From the NCBI GenBank assembly GCA_021413885.1, contig JAIOPM010000013.1, positions 126,001-190,000 of the forward strand: a stretch of DNA of 64,000 nt. Reading direction: 5' to 3'. Below, piece by piece: positions 1-7,779 of this stretch. Every line of letters begins with the position of its first letter. Positions within the stretch are counted from its first letter, which is position 1. The translations under genes were made by a program, and so were the position numbers. The notes under the pieces are model-generated. The model was given only the letters and a program-made list of their open reading frames with translations, did not search any database and was not told the origin of the DNA. This DNA is from Planctomycetota bacterium (GTDB taxonomy: Bacteria; Planctomycetota; UBA1135; GCA-002686595).

Positions 1-166
1 ACTTCGACGGGATCGTGCCGCGGTGCACGCATTCGCCGCCGACCGCGGTGTCGCGTTCGACGAGAAGAACGGTCTTGCCGAGCTTCGCGCCTTGGACCGC
101 GGCCTTCTGACCGCCGGGTCCGGAACCGATGACGACGAGGTCGAAGCGCGGCGTCGAGGAGCTCAT
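1..166 (-). CDS. sthA: Soluble NAD(P) transhydrogenase SthA, N-terminal part
   Basis: The first 55 residues of a flavoprotein are visible before the window edge; the C-terminus is missing. They hold a Rossmann FAD-binding motif (VVIGSGPGG, residues 11-19) and a [13 protein letters not shown] segment (43-55). In dithiol members of the pyridine nucleotide-disulfide reductase family this segment carries two cysteines. Here the second is Thr51, as in E. coli SthA, so a redox disulfide cannot form and transhydrogenase fits better than dihydrolipoamide or mercuric reductase. SthA is cytosolic and re-equilibrates NADPH with NAD+. The ATG overlaps the TGA of the upstream HDOD gene as ATGA, so the two are probably co-translated. 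Confidence 0.85.
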   Translation of the reverse strand, partial: MSSSTPRFDLVVIGSGPGGQKAAVQGAKLGKTVLLVERDTAVGGECVHRGTIPSK

Positions 167-1035
167 GCGTACGCCTCCGCGACTTGGATCACCCGCTCGC
201 GCGCGTCGACCAACGCCTGCCAATCCTCGGCGTAGAGGTTGAGCGCGGCGACCACCGGATGGCGGCGCAGTTCCTCGGCGCGCTCCGGCACGCCGTCCTT
301 CGCCCAGTACGCGAGTTGATCGGCGAGGCACGCGATGCGCGCGTCCTCGACGTGTTCTTCCGCGCCGGAGGGATCGTGGTGGTGGAGCATCACGCTCACC
401 ATGAAGGCCGGGAGCTTCCACTTCTTGACGAGCAAACCGCCGACGCGTCCGTGCAACGCGTCCATCGCGGCTTCGACTACGAGGCGCTCGACGCGCTCAC
501 CCTTCGCCGCGACGAGGTCGACGGCGGATTGGAGGACGATCGGTTTGCCGACGTCGTGCAGGAGCCCGCACAGGAACGCGCCTTCGACGTTGTGGCGGCG
601 GATGCGCGCGATCTCCTTCGCGTACGCTCCGGCGGTCGCCGAGTGGAACCAGATCTCGCGCAGGAGATCCTCGAAGCCGCGCACGTTGAACACCTTCGAC
701 TTCACCGCGACTGCGGTCGAGATCTGACGCAAGTTGTTGAAGCCGAGGCGCGAGATCGCTTGCTGCAACGACACGATCGGCTCGCGCGGCGCGAACGCGG
801 TCGAGTTGGCGACGCGCAGCACGTGGCCGGCGAGCGACGGATCGCGCTGCAGGATCGTCGCGAGCTTCTTTGCGTCCGCCGCCGGATCGTTGACGAGGTC
901 GAGGATCTGCGCCGCGGCTTCCGGCATCACCGGCAGCTCGACGGCGCCGCCGTCGACCTGTTCGCCGAGAGCGGTGAGCAACCAGACTTCGGCCGACGTC
1001 GCGTTCGACGCGAAGGGATGATCGGTGGGGGGCAT
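163..1035 (-). CDS. HDOD domain protein
   Basis: A 290-residue cytosolic protein made almost entirely of one HDOD domain, a divergent relative of HD phosphohydrolases found in bacterial signalling. An early segment ([18 protein letters not shown]) is the usual HDOD opening, and LLHDVGKP keeps a His-Asp pair at 160-161. Most HDOD proteins lack a complete metal site and act as signalling scaffolds, so I would not claim enzyme activity. There is no attached GGDEF, EAL or receiver domain. A GGGAG ribosome site sits just before the ATG, unusual for this window. It precedes sthA with a 4-base overlap; the functional link to NADPH balance is unclear. Confidence 0.85.
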   Translation of the reverse strand: MPPTDHPFASNATSAEVWLLTALGEQVDGGAVELPVMPEAAAQILDLVNDPAADAKKLATILQRDPSLAGHVLRVANSTAFAPREPIVSLQQAISRLGFNNLRQISTAVAVKSKVFNVRGFEDLLREIWFHSATAGAYAKEIARIRRHNVEGAFLCGLLHDVGKPIVLQSAVDLVAAKGERVERLVVEAAMDALHGRVGGLLVKKWKLPAFMVSVMLHHHDPSGAEEHVEDARIACLADQLAYWAKDGVPERAEELRRHPVVAALNLYAEDWQALVDARERVIQVAEAYA

Positions 1036-1108
1036 GGGGGCTCCCTGTTTCGGAGCGCCGGGGGGCGAGGGCTGAAGCGTCGAGCGGGAATCCGGCGGCG
1101 GGCGCCGT

Positions 1109-1114
1109 TAGACT
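1109..1114 (+). promoter_or_regulatory. Start-proximal -10 element (TAGACT)
   Basis: TAGACT ends nine bases before the ATG at 1124. With a normal 6-7 base step to the start site, the mRNA would begin 2-4 bases before the start codon. No Shine-Dalgarno sequence is present. This is the first of a repeated pattern in the window. Confidence 0.5.
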
Positions 1115-1123
1115 CTCGGGTCC

Positions 1124-1627
1124 ATGCCCTCGCCCGAGCTGTCTCCGATCGTCGTCGAACGCGTTCTGTGGGGCTTGGCGCCGCTGCTCGGCGTCGCCGC
1201 GCTCGTTCTGTCGGTGTGGGTCGCGCGCAATCGCGGCGTGGTCGGAACGGTCGAAGTGCAGGTCGCTCGACGGCGCGCCGTGCGCATCGCGTTGGTCGCG
1301 AGCTACGCCGTCGCGGCCGCGGTGCTGCTCGCGTTCGCGAGAGAGTTGCCGCGCGTGCCGCTTGGACTGGACCTCGCGCTCGGCTTCTACGTGCTCTGGT
1401 TGAGCCCCGGTTTCCAGGACTCGAAGTTCGGTTCGAGCGGCGTGCAACGCGGTTGGCACGCGCGGCGTTTCGGCGAGCTCGAGGAGTGGCGCCTGACCGG
1501 CGACCACCTCCGTTGGAAACTCTTCGGCGTCTGGATCTCGAGCGACTTGCCGAAGGAACGCCACGCCGCGGTGCGCGAGAAGTTGGTCGCGCTCGTGCCC
1601 GACCGCGAGAGCCCGTTCAGCCAGTGA
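1124..1627 (+). CDS. Small membrane protein, PH-like C-terminus
   Basis: 167 residues of unknown function. Hydrophobic helices lie near residues 10-32 and 50-70, with a third weaker one near 78-92. The last 70 residues look soluble (GVQRGWHARRFGELEEWRL, then RWKLFGVW) and resemble the small PH-like modules that follow membrane helices in uncharacterised bacterial proteins; that resemblance is weak. The gene is alone on its strand, has a TAGACT element just upstream, and its TGA at 1625-1627 runs 11 bases into the 3' end of the convergent kinase gene. Confidence 0.7.
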   Translation: MPSPELSPIVVERVLWGLAPLLGVAALVLSVWVARNRGVVGTVEVQVARRRAVRIALVASYAVAAAVLLAFARELPRVPLGLDLALGFYVLWLSPGFQDSKFGSSGVQRGWHARRFGELEEWRLTGDHLRWKLFGVWISSDLPKERHAAVREKLVALVPDRESPFSQ

Positions 1628-2447
1628 ACGCGCGTGCGTCCCACTCGGGCGCCGGCGGAGTTTCGTAGCGCCAACGTCCGTGCTCGCGGCGCACGCGAGC
1701 GAGTTGATTGGCTCGCGCTCGGCCGGCGCGTTCGAGCAAGCGAGTTCGATCGACCGTGCGACGTTGTCGCGCGCACTCGGCGAAGTACTCTTCGAAGAAC
1801 GCGCGTTGCTCGTCGACGCGGAAGAACGTCGCGCCGTCGAGCATCAAGCAGCCGAGGTCCCACGCCGCGTCGCGTCCGGGCAACGCGTCGCCGCCGCGCC
1901 AGCAGTCGATGAACCACAGCTCGCGTCCGCCGCCCTTTGCGACCAAGACGTTGCGCGTGAAGAGATCGCGGTGGACGAAATGCAGCGCGTGCATGCGCGC
2001 CGTTTCGCGCGCCAACTCGGCGAGCCAGCGAGTTCGGTCTTCGTCCTTCGCCGCCGCGAGCGCGACGTCGAGAGCGCGCGCGTTCGGCACGAGCTCGGTG
2101 ACCAGGAACTGGTACGTCGGAAAGCCCCAGCGTTCGAGCGCTCCGGCGACCAACGGACGCGGAGCTTGGAAGAGTCGCTCGCGCAGCCAGACGAGCGCTC
2201 GGTACTCGTTCTCGCGCGGAATCGAGCGCCGCAGGATTCGCGCGCGCAAGCCGTGCCGCAAGCGCGCGCGGCCGCGGAGCGCGCTGCCCTTGAACCAAGC
2301 CGGCGTCGCGCCGAGACGGATCTCGCGCGCGTAACGGCCGGGAGCGGCGAAGGCTTCAAAGAGCGTCGGCACGAGTTCGGCGAGCTGCTCCGCGTCATCG
2401 CACTGCGCGCGCACGCGGCCGAACGGCGTGTCGAGGACGGAGCTCAT
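1617..2447 (-). CDS. WaaP/Kdo-kinase family lipopolysaccharide kinase
   Basis: 276 residues with the fold of small-molecule kinases of the WaaP (lipopolysaccharide kinase) group. The catalytic loop is FVHRDLFTRNVLV, with His-Arg-Asp at 159-161, and the metal-binding aspartate follows in LWFIDCWRG. The N-terminal lobe holds the YAREIRLG and WFKGS segments expected around the nucleotide lysine. Family members phosphorylate core sugars of lipopolysaccharide at the inner membrane; the exact substrate is not deducible. The ATG at 2447 overlaps the TGA of the upstream methyltransferase (ATGA), and that gene follows the STT3 gene, so the three form an operon. A second member of this family lies at 46.4-47.6 kb. 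Confidence 0.8.
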   Translation of the reverse strand: MSSVLDTPFGRVRAQCDDAEQLAELVPTLFEAFAAPGRYAREIRLGATPAWFKGSALRGRARLRHGLRARILRRSIPRENEYRALVWLRERLFQAPRPLVAGALERWGFPTYQFLVTELVPNARALDVALAAAKDEDRTRWLAELARETARMHALHFVHRDLFTRNVLVAKGGGRELWFIDCWRGGDALPGRDAAWDLGCLMLDGATFFRVDEQRAFFEEYFAECARQRRTVDRTRLLERAGRARANQLARVRREHGRWRYETPPAPEWDARAFTG

Positions 2448-3076
2448 CGCTTCTCCGCGAGGACGAACGTCTGTTGCGAGACGAAGCGCAACGCCGAGCG
2501 GAAGACGCGCGGCTCGAGGCCCGCGGACTCGAGGTGTTGCGCGATCTCGCGCCGCGAGCGCGCGAGGCGACCGCGCGCTCCCTCGTCGCGTTTGAGTCCC
2601 ACGCGTGTGCGCCACGCCGGCAGCGACGCGGAATCCCAGAACGAAAGGATCACCCAACGCCGCGAGACACGCGCAAGTTCGAAGCAGAGGCGCGTCAGAT
2701 CGTCGGAGCGATGCAAGTGGTGCGCGAGGCGGCAACACACGACCGCGTCGAAGGCGCCGTCGCGCAGCGGCAGATGCAACGCGTCGCCGTGAACGACCGC
2801 TCGACTGGCTTCGCGCGCGTGGAGCAACATGTCGCGTGACGCATCGAGGCCGACGATCTTCCCGGCGTGCGCGTCGAGCGTCTCGAAGAGTCGTCCCGTC
2901 CCGCACGGAACGTCGAGCACGCTCGTCGGTTTCGGCGTCGCGAGTGCGAGCAACGCCGCGACGAGTTTCGGATCGCGATCGCGCGCTCGCGCCGAGGCGA
3001 ATCGCCCTCCCGCGTAGCGCTTCGCGACGTCGGCGTCCCGCCACTTGTCGCGCACGTCGCCACGGCTCGCCTCCAT
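2444..3076 (-). CDS. Class I SAM-dependent methyltransferase
   Basis: 210 residues, one Rossmann-type methyltransferase domain. Motif I is SVLDVPCGTGRLF, motif II ends at IVGLDAS, and the substrate-side segment is FDAVVCCRLAHHL, as in the Methyltransf_11 group. No membrane segment or signal is present, so it acts in the cytosol. The substrate is unknown. Its place between an STT3-type transferase and a lipid-sugar kinase suggests a glycan or lipid intermediate. Start chosen at ATG 3076, 21 bases after the STT3 stop; a longer frame through the preceding stop is not possible. Confidence 0.8.
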   Translation of the reverse strand: MEASRGDVRDKWRDADVAKRYAGGRFASARARDRDPKLVAALLALATPKPTSVLDVPCGTGRLFETLDAHAGKIVGLDASRDMLLHAREASRAVVHGDALHLPLRDGAFDAVVCCRLAHHLHRSDDLTRLCFELARVSRRWVILSFWDSASLPAWRTRVGLKRDEGARGRLARSRREIAQHLESAGLEPRVFRSALRFVSQQTFVLAEKR

Positions 3077-3097
3077 GGCAGTGATTCCGCGCTGCGC

Positions 3098-5413
3098 TCA
3101 GCGCACGCGCAAGGTCGAACCGGCGAGGACGGCGCTCTCTGGGATAGCGACCTCACCGCTCTCGCTTCCGATACGCCACTTCAACGCGCCGCGCGCGACG
3201 CCGTCGCCGTTGGGCCGATCGGTGGCGTACGGCACGCGCACGCGAGCGACGCCGTGCTCGTCGACGGTCGCGCTCGTTCGGAAGACGAGCGGGAAGTCGC
3301 GGCCGGGGTAGTCGAGTTCCAACGTGACCTCGAACCTCTTCTGCGGGGGCCCGTTCGCTTCGACGTTCGCACCGCGGACGCACTCCCAGATCGAACCGAC
3401 CGGCACGGCGCGGCCCGTGCGCGGATCGGAGAAACGAGTGTCGCGGTAGGGAGACGTGTGAACGAGGCGCAGGAAGCTGAGGGAGTCGCCGATCGGCTGG
3501 AGCGAGAGGCTGCGCGGAGCGCCGTCACCGATCAATTGCCCACCGACGCGCGTCAGCCAGCTCGCTCTGGCGCGTTCGTCGTCATGCGCGAAATCGGAAT
3601 CGCAGTTCTCGGCTGGGAGCTTCGCCGTGCCTTCGAGCGTCTTGGCGCTCGATGCGAGCGCGGCGGTGACCACGACGAAACGGGCCCGACGGCGATCGAG
3701 AATGGCTTCGGCCTCCGCTGAGTCCTCGGCCATGAAGAACCGTGCCGGGTCGCAATAACTGTCGCGACCGACATAACTGCCGAAGTTGGTCGCGACAGTC
3801 GGGCGATCGGCGGCCCACTCGATCATGTGACCGCGATCCCAGTGCGCGAGCACGCACCAGTCGCCGGGCGAAGTGTGCTCGCGGATCCACTCGCACAGCA
3901 TGCGCTCGCCGACGTAGTGATCGTTCTGCGTGCCGACGGCGAAGTTGGCCTTCGGGTCGAGTGCTCCGAAGTAGCGATCGATGGTCTGTGCCTGCGCGGC
4001 GGCGACGAGGCCGAGACCTACCACGCCCCACGCGACGCGCGGAATCCTGGCGAAGCTCGCGCTTCGTTCGCGCAGTCGTGCGACGAGCCACACCGCTCCG
4101 ACGGCGAGCGCGAACGCGAGCGGCACCGAGAAGATCTCCGCGAAGCGTCGTTGTTGCAGCGCTTGGATCGCCATCGGCGGAATCACGATCGCCCACGCAA
4201 GCAGCTCGTGCTGACCACGCCGGAACGCGCGCCACGCGATCGCGATCCACGCGATCACGACCACCGGAACTGCGTAGCCAAGAGCGAAGAACAACGCTCC
4301 CGGCTCCGCGCGCTCGCCGATCAACGGCGCCGATTCGCGGACGACGTCCATGAATGAGTTCGTGCGCGAAACCCACTCGAAACCCTCGCGGATGCCGGCG
4401 GCCGGTCCGACGTCGAGGAGTGCAAGCGCAACGCCCGCAGCGGTCAAGAGCATCGCAACGACCCACGGATAAGCGCGCGCGGCCGGACGTTCGAGAGCGA
4501 ACGGGCCCGAGTGCGCGGCGACGATCGGCAGCGAGATCGCGGCTCCAACGCCAAGCTCGACGACGTGGAAGTTCGAGAGGTTGACGACCATCCACGGAAA
4601 CTCGGCGCGCCACGGGCTCGACAAGACCGCGGGCAAGAGCACCGCGAGCGCCGTGAGATGGAACGCCAGCGAGAACGCGCCGACTCCCGCGAGCCGCTCC
4701 TTCGAACGTCGCACCATCAACCAACCGAAGGTGAGTTGCGCATAGAGCACGAAGACGAAGCTCGCGACCCACACGCCGACCGCGAAGCCGGCGAGCGCTC
4801 CCGCGACGACGCCGCAGAGCGCGCCGCGTCCCGGCGACTCGAGCGCCTTCGCGCGCGGCGCGAACGTCAACACGCCGAGCAACGCCGCGAAGCAGAACGT
4901 GACCGCCGCGTGGTGATCGCCGTTGCCGAGCAACTGATAATTGACCGCCGCGCGCGAGAGGGCGTAGCACGCTCCCGCGACCAACGCCGCGCCGGTTCCC
5001 GCGACGCGCCACGCGATCAGCGCGACCAGCAACGTCGTCAACACGGCGAACACGAGCGGCGCGGTCGCGACCGCGTGCTCTAGGAACTCGCGCCGCGCGT
5101 TCGCGTCGCTCGGCGCGAACGGCCCGAGTACTCTTGCGAGCAACGCGTCGTAGTACGGCGGCCACGGAATCGCGGCGCCGTCGGGGAAGTTGAGATACGG
5201 ATCGCGCTCGGCGACCGAACCCTCGTCGATCGCGCGCGCGACACGCCGCATGTGGTAGAGCCCGTCGGCGTCGACCGAGAACCAACGCGCGTCGCCGTTG
5301 CCCGCCGGCGCGTACGGATGCGCGAGCCCCGGCACGTCGCGAACCGCGAACGCGAGCCAACCAACCAAGACGAGGGCGAGCAGGAGCTCGAGCCGGCGCG
5401 TCGCGGTCGTCAT
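3098..5413 (-). CDS. STT3/AglB/PglB-type oligosaccharyltransferase
   Basis: 771 residues: about a dozen membrane helices up to residue 500, then a soluble C-terminal domain. The family hallmarks are visible. A first acidic motif DADGLYHMRR (48-57) stands where PglB has its metal-binding Asp. GNGDHHAA, with Asp166-His167-His168, matches the second acidic/HH motif of STT3. HWDRG (524-528), followed by a TNFGSY segment, matches the WWDYG sequon-binding motif with Trp1 replaced by His and Tyr by Arg. STT3 enzymes move a glycan from a polyprenyl carrier to Asn of exported proteins. Substrate and glycan are unknown here, and no flippase or pgl cluster is in view. It heads an operon with a methyltransferase and a kinase, and its -10 is shared with the divergent gene at 5436. 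Confidence 0.75.
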   Translation of the reverse strand: MTTATRRLELLLALVLVGWLAFAVRDVPGLAHPYAPAGNGDARWFSVDADGLYHMRRVARAIDEGSVAERDPYLNFPDGAAIPWPPYYDALLARVLGPFAPSDANARREFLEHAVATAPLVFAVLTTLLVALIAWRVAGTGAALVAGACYALSRAAVNYQLLGNGDHHAAVTFCFAALLGVLTFAPRAKALESPGRGALCGVVAGALAGFAVGVWVASFVFVLYAQLTFGWLMVRRSKERLAGVGAFSLAFHLTALAVLLPAVLSSPWRAEFPWMVVNLSNFHVVELGVGAAISLPIVAAHSGPFALERPAARAYPWVVAMLLTAAGVALALLDVGPAAGIREGFEWVSRTNSFMDVVRESAPLIGERAEPGALFFALGYAVPVVVIAWIAIAWRAFRRGQHELLAWAIVIPPMAIQALQQRRFAEIFSVPLAFALAVGAVWLVARLRERSASFARIPRVAWGVVGLGLVAAAQAQTIDRYFGALDPKANFAVGTQNDHYVGERMLCEWIREHTSPGDWCVLAHWDRGHMIEWAADRPTVATNFGSYVGRDSYCDPARFFMAEDSAEAEAILDRRRARFVVVTAALASSAKTLEGTAKLPAENCDSDFAHDDERARASWLTRVGGQLIGDGAPRSLSLQPIGDSLSFLRLVHTSPYRDTRFSDPRTGRAVPVGSIWECVRGANVEANGPPQKRFEVTLELDYPGRDFPLVFRTSATVDEHGVARVRVPYATDRPNGDGVARGALKWRIGSESGEVAIPESAVLAGSTLRVR

Positions 5414-5435
5414 CGGGTTCGTATGCTAGCAAGCC
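5414..5435. promoter_or_regulatory. Overlapping bidirectional -10 elements
   Basis: The whole gap between the divergent starts at 5413 (minus) and 5436 (plus) is 22 bases. On the plus strand TATGCT (5422-5427) lies 8 bases before the GTG. On the minus strand TAGCAT (5428-5423) lies 9 bases before the ATG. The two hexamers overlap by five bases because GTATGCTAGC is nearly self-complementary. One melted region could therefore serve both directions, and both mRNAs would start almost at the start codon. Confidence 0.55.
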
Positions 5436-6014
5436 GTGGCACACGGCGATCGCGAGCGTTGGAACGCGAAGTACGAAGCGGCGTGGAATCGCGCACCGGA
5501 ACCGCCGGACGAATTCGTGTTGCGGTCGCTCTTGCGCCTGGCGCAGCCGACCGAGGCGCAAGGCGCGAGCGCGCTCGACCTCGCCGCCGGGAGCGGGCGC
5601 CATGCGCTCGATCTCGCGCGCCGCGGTTGGTTGGTCGAGGCGTGGGACGTCAGTCCGGTCGCGCTCGAGCTGTTGCGCAAGCGCGCGTCGTCGAAGGGCT
5701 TGTTGGTCGCGACGCGCGAGCTCGACCTCGCGACCGGCGCGCCGCTCGATTTTCGCCGCAAGCCGTTCGATCTCGTCGTCGCGGTCGATTTCCTCGAGCG
5801 CACGCTCTTCGCCGACTTCGCGAAGCTCGTCGCGCCCGACGGACATCTGATCTTCTCGACGTTCACCGTCGATCGAACGGGCGAGAAGCCGCCGCTCCGC
5901 TATTGCTTGGAGCGCGGCGAGCTCAGCGTTGCGCTGCCGGACTTCGAGACGCTCGCGACGGTCGAGCAGAGCGGCCGCGCGGGTCTCTTCGCTCGACGCC
6001 GAACTAACGCGTGA
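5436..6014 (+). CDS. TehB-like SAM-dependent methyltransferase
   Basis: 192 residues. The opening (MAHGDRERWNAKYEAAW) and motif I (ALDLAAGSGRHALDLARRG) are typical of the TehB/thiopurine methyltransferase-like group, followed by VEAWDVSPVAL (motif II) and FDLVVAVDFL (motif IV). Cytosolic. Known relatives methylate tellurite, thiols or small metabolites; the substrate here is not inferable. GTG start at 5436 is chosen because it sits 8 bases after the TATGCT element and begins the conserved N-terminus. It is transcribed alone, divergent from the STT3 operon, and its stop overlaps the end of the convergent glycosyltransferase by 11 bases. Confidence 0.8.
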   Translation: MAHGDRERWNAKYEAAWNRAPEPPDEFVLRSLLRLAQPTEAQGASALDLAAGSGRHALDLARRGWLVEAWDVSPVALELLRKRASSKGLLVATRELDLATGAPLDFRRKPFDLVVAVDFLERTLFADFAKLVAPDGHLIFSTFTVDRTGEKPPLRYCLERGELSVALPDFETLATVEQSGRAGLFARRRTNA

Positions 6015-7779
6015 GGATCTGCACGCCGAAGCGCGCGCTCGGCGTCAACGGCGGATCGCCGAACGGGCCGCCCAGCGGCCGATAGTTCGCGGAGATCCAC
6101 GTCGCGAGCTCGCGCCCGTAGTCGGCGCCGAACAGTGCGAAGCCGTACTCGCTGGTGTCCTTGTGCACGAGCAGCACGCGATCCGGCGGCGCCGCGCGGA
6201 AGGCGTCGACGATCTTCGCTTCGCCGAAGAGCAGCAGCTCGGGCGGCATGAAGTTGACGAACGGCGTCGGGTTGCGGCGACGCAGCAGGAAGTTTGCCAT
6301 CACGCCTTCGGGGAAGACCGCGAGTGTCGACTTCGGATCGTCCTTCGCGAGCACGGCGAGCGCTTGGTTCAGGTACTCGCCGCGGACGTCGGCGAGGAAT
6401 CGATCCGCGCCTTCGCCGACGGCGACGGTCTTCTTCGCGAAGCGCGCGTTCGAGATCTCGAGGTGCGCCGCGACGACGAGCGCGAGCAGACCGAGCGCGA
6501 ATGAGCGTGCGATCGAGGCGGAACCGCCGCGCCGCGCGACGAACGCGGGGAGATCGTGAACGGTCCACGCGACGACCAACGCGATCGCCGGCAACGCGAG
6601 CGCGAAGCCGTAGTGCTGCACGCGCGCGTTGAGGATCATCTTGAGCAGCAGCACGAACGCGAATGAGGCGAACGCGATACGCGACGCGGCTCGCTCTTGT
6701 TTCGCGGGATCGCGCAGCGCGAAGCACGAAACGATTAGGAGCGCCGCGAGCGCGAGCGGCAACGGCCGCGCGGCGCCGAGCCAATGGATCGAGCCGCTCG
6801 CGAACCAGAGAGCGATGGCCGTCGCCGTCGCGGCGATCCAAGCTGCCGCGCCTCGAGCGATCGGCGTGTTGCGCAGCCCGAGGCCGGCGATCACGACGAA
6901 CACGCCCGCTGCGAGCCAAGCACCCGCCGCCGTCAGCAACGCGATCGCATTCTCCTCGGGCTGATCGAGCCCCATTCCGCTGCGATAGAACGCGAGTTCC
7001 GCTGCGTCGCCCGGGACGAGCCCGCGCCATGCGCTCGTCGCGCCGAACCACGCTTCGCTCCACGTCAGCGCCGCGCCGAGCCACACCGTCGCGACCAACG
7101 TCGGCACGCACGCCGCGAGGCTCGCGACGAACACCGGCGCCGCGCGCCGTTCGAGCGCGAGCCGCACGACCGCGACGACGGTCGCCGCAAGCGCCATCTC
7201 CACCTTGGTCAACCACGCGAGCCCAACGCACAGTCCGCCGAGTACATGGAGCGCGAGGGATCGTCGCTCACGCGCGCACTCGAAGCACTCGAGCGCGAGC
7301 AACGTCAAGACGAGCCCGTGCGTCGCTTCGTGCGAATACGGCGCGACGAAGTTGTAGTTGCCGACGCCGACGAGTTGGCCGAAGCCGCAGAGCGCGAGGA
7401 CGACCACGCACGCCGCACTCGCCGCGACGGGATCGGCGAGGCGCGCGATCAGTCGCCACACGAGGACCGTGAGCACCGCGAGCACCGCGAGATTGACGAC
7501 GAAGAGCGTGCGCAAGCTCGCTCCGCCGATCTCGAACGCGAGTGCGTTGAAGTACGGCGACAGCGGCCCGTTGAACCACGCGAGGTCGCGGTAGAGCACA
7601 TCGCCCTCCGCGAGCCGCCACGGCGCGTAACACTCGCGCCCGAAATCGACGAGCACGTCGGGCCACTTGCCCCAACTCCAGAACGCGAGGGCGACGAACG
7701 CGAACGCGACGACGGCCGCGTGGAGCGCTCGGGAGCGCGGGCTCAATACCCCAGGGACTTCAATCGATCCTGAAGCCAC
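6004..7779 (-). CDS. GT-C membrane glycosyltransferase, family 39-like
   Basis: 591 residues, about 11-13 membrane helices. The first periplasmic loop holds DFGRECYAPWRLAEGDVLY and RDLAWFNGPLSPYFNAL, the pattern of PMT/ArnT-type transferases in which an early acidic residue binds the polyprenyl-phosphate sugar. It would add a sugar on the outer face of the inner membrane; acceptor unknown. Two starts are possible: GTG 7779, overlapping the sulfatase gene by 37 bases, or TTG 7746, which overlaps its stop as TTGA and gives 580 residues. Neither has a ribosome site. It is the last gene of the two-sulfatase operon, suggesting a joint role on an envelope glycan. Confidence 0.8.
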   Translation of the reverse strand: MASGSIEVPGVLSPRSRALHAAVVAFAFVALAFWSWGKWPDVLVDFGRECYAPWRLAEGDVLYRDLAWFNGPLSPYFNALAFEIGGASLRTLFVVNLAVLAVLTVLVWRLIARLADPVAASAACVVVLALCGFGQLVGVGNYNFVAPYSHEATHGLVLTLLALECFECARERRSLALHVLGGLCVGLAWLTKVEMALAATVVAVVRLALERRAAPVFVASLAACVPTLVATVWLGAALTWSEAWFGATSAWRGLVPGDAAELAFYRSGMGLDQPEENAIALLTAAGAWLAAGVFVVIAGLGLRNTPIARGAAAWIAATATAIALWFASGSIHWLGAARPLPLALAALLIVSCFALRDPAKQERAASRIAFASFAFVLLLKMILNARVQHYGFALALPAIALVVAWTVHDLPAFVARRGGSASIARSFALGLLALVVAAHLEISNARFAKKTVAVGEGADRFLADVRGEYLNQALAVLAKDDPKSTLAVFPEGVMANFLLRRRNPTPFVNFMPPELLLFGEAKIVDAFRAAPPDRVLLVHKDTSEYGFALFGADYGRELATWISANYRPLGGPFGDPPLTPSARFGVQILTR

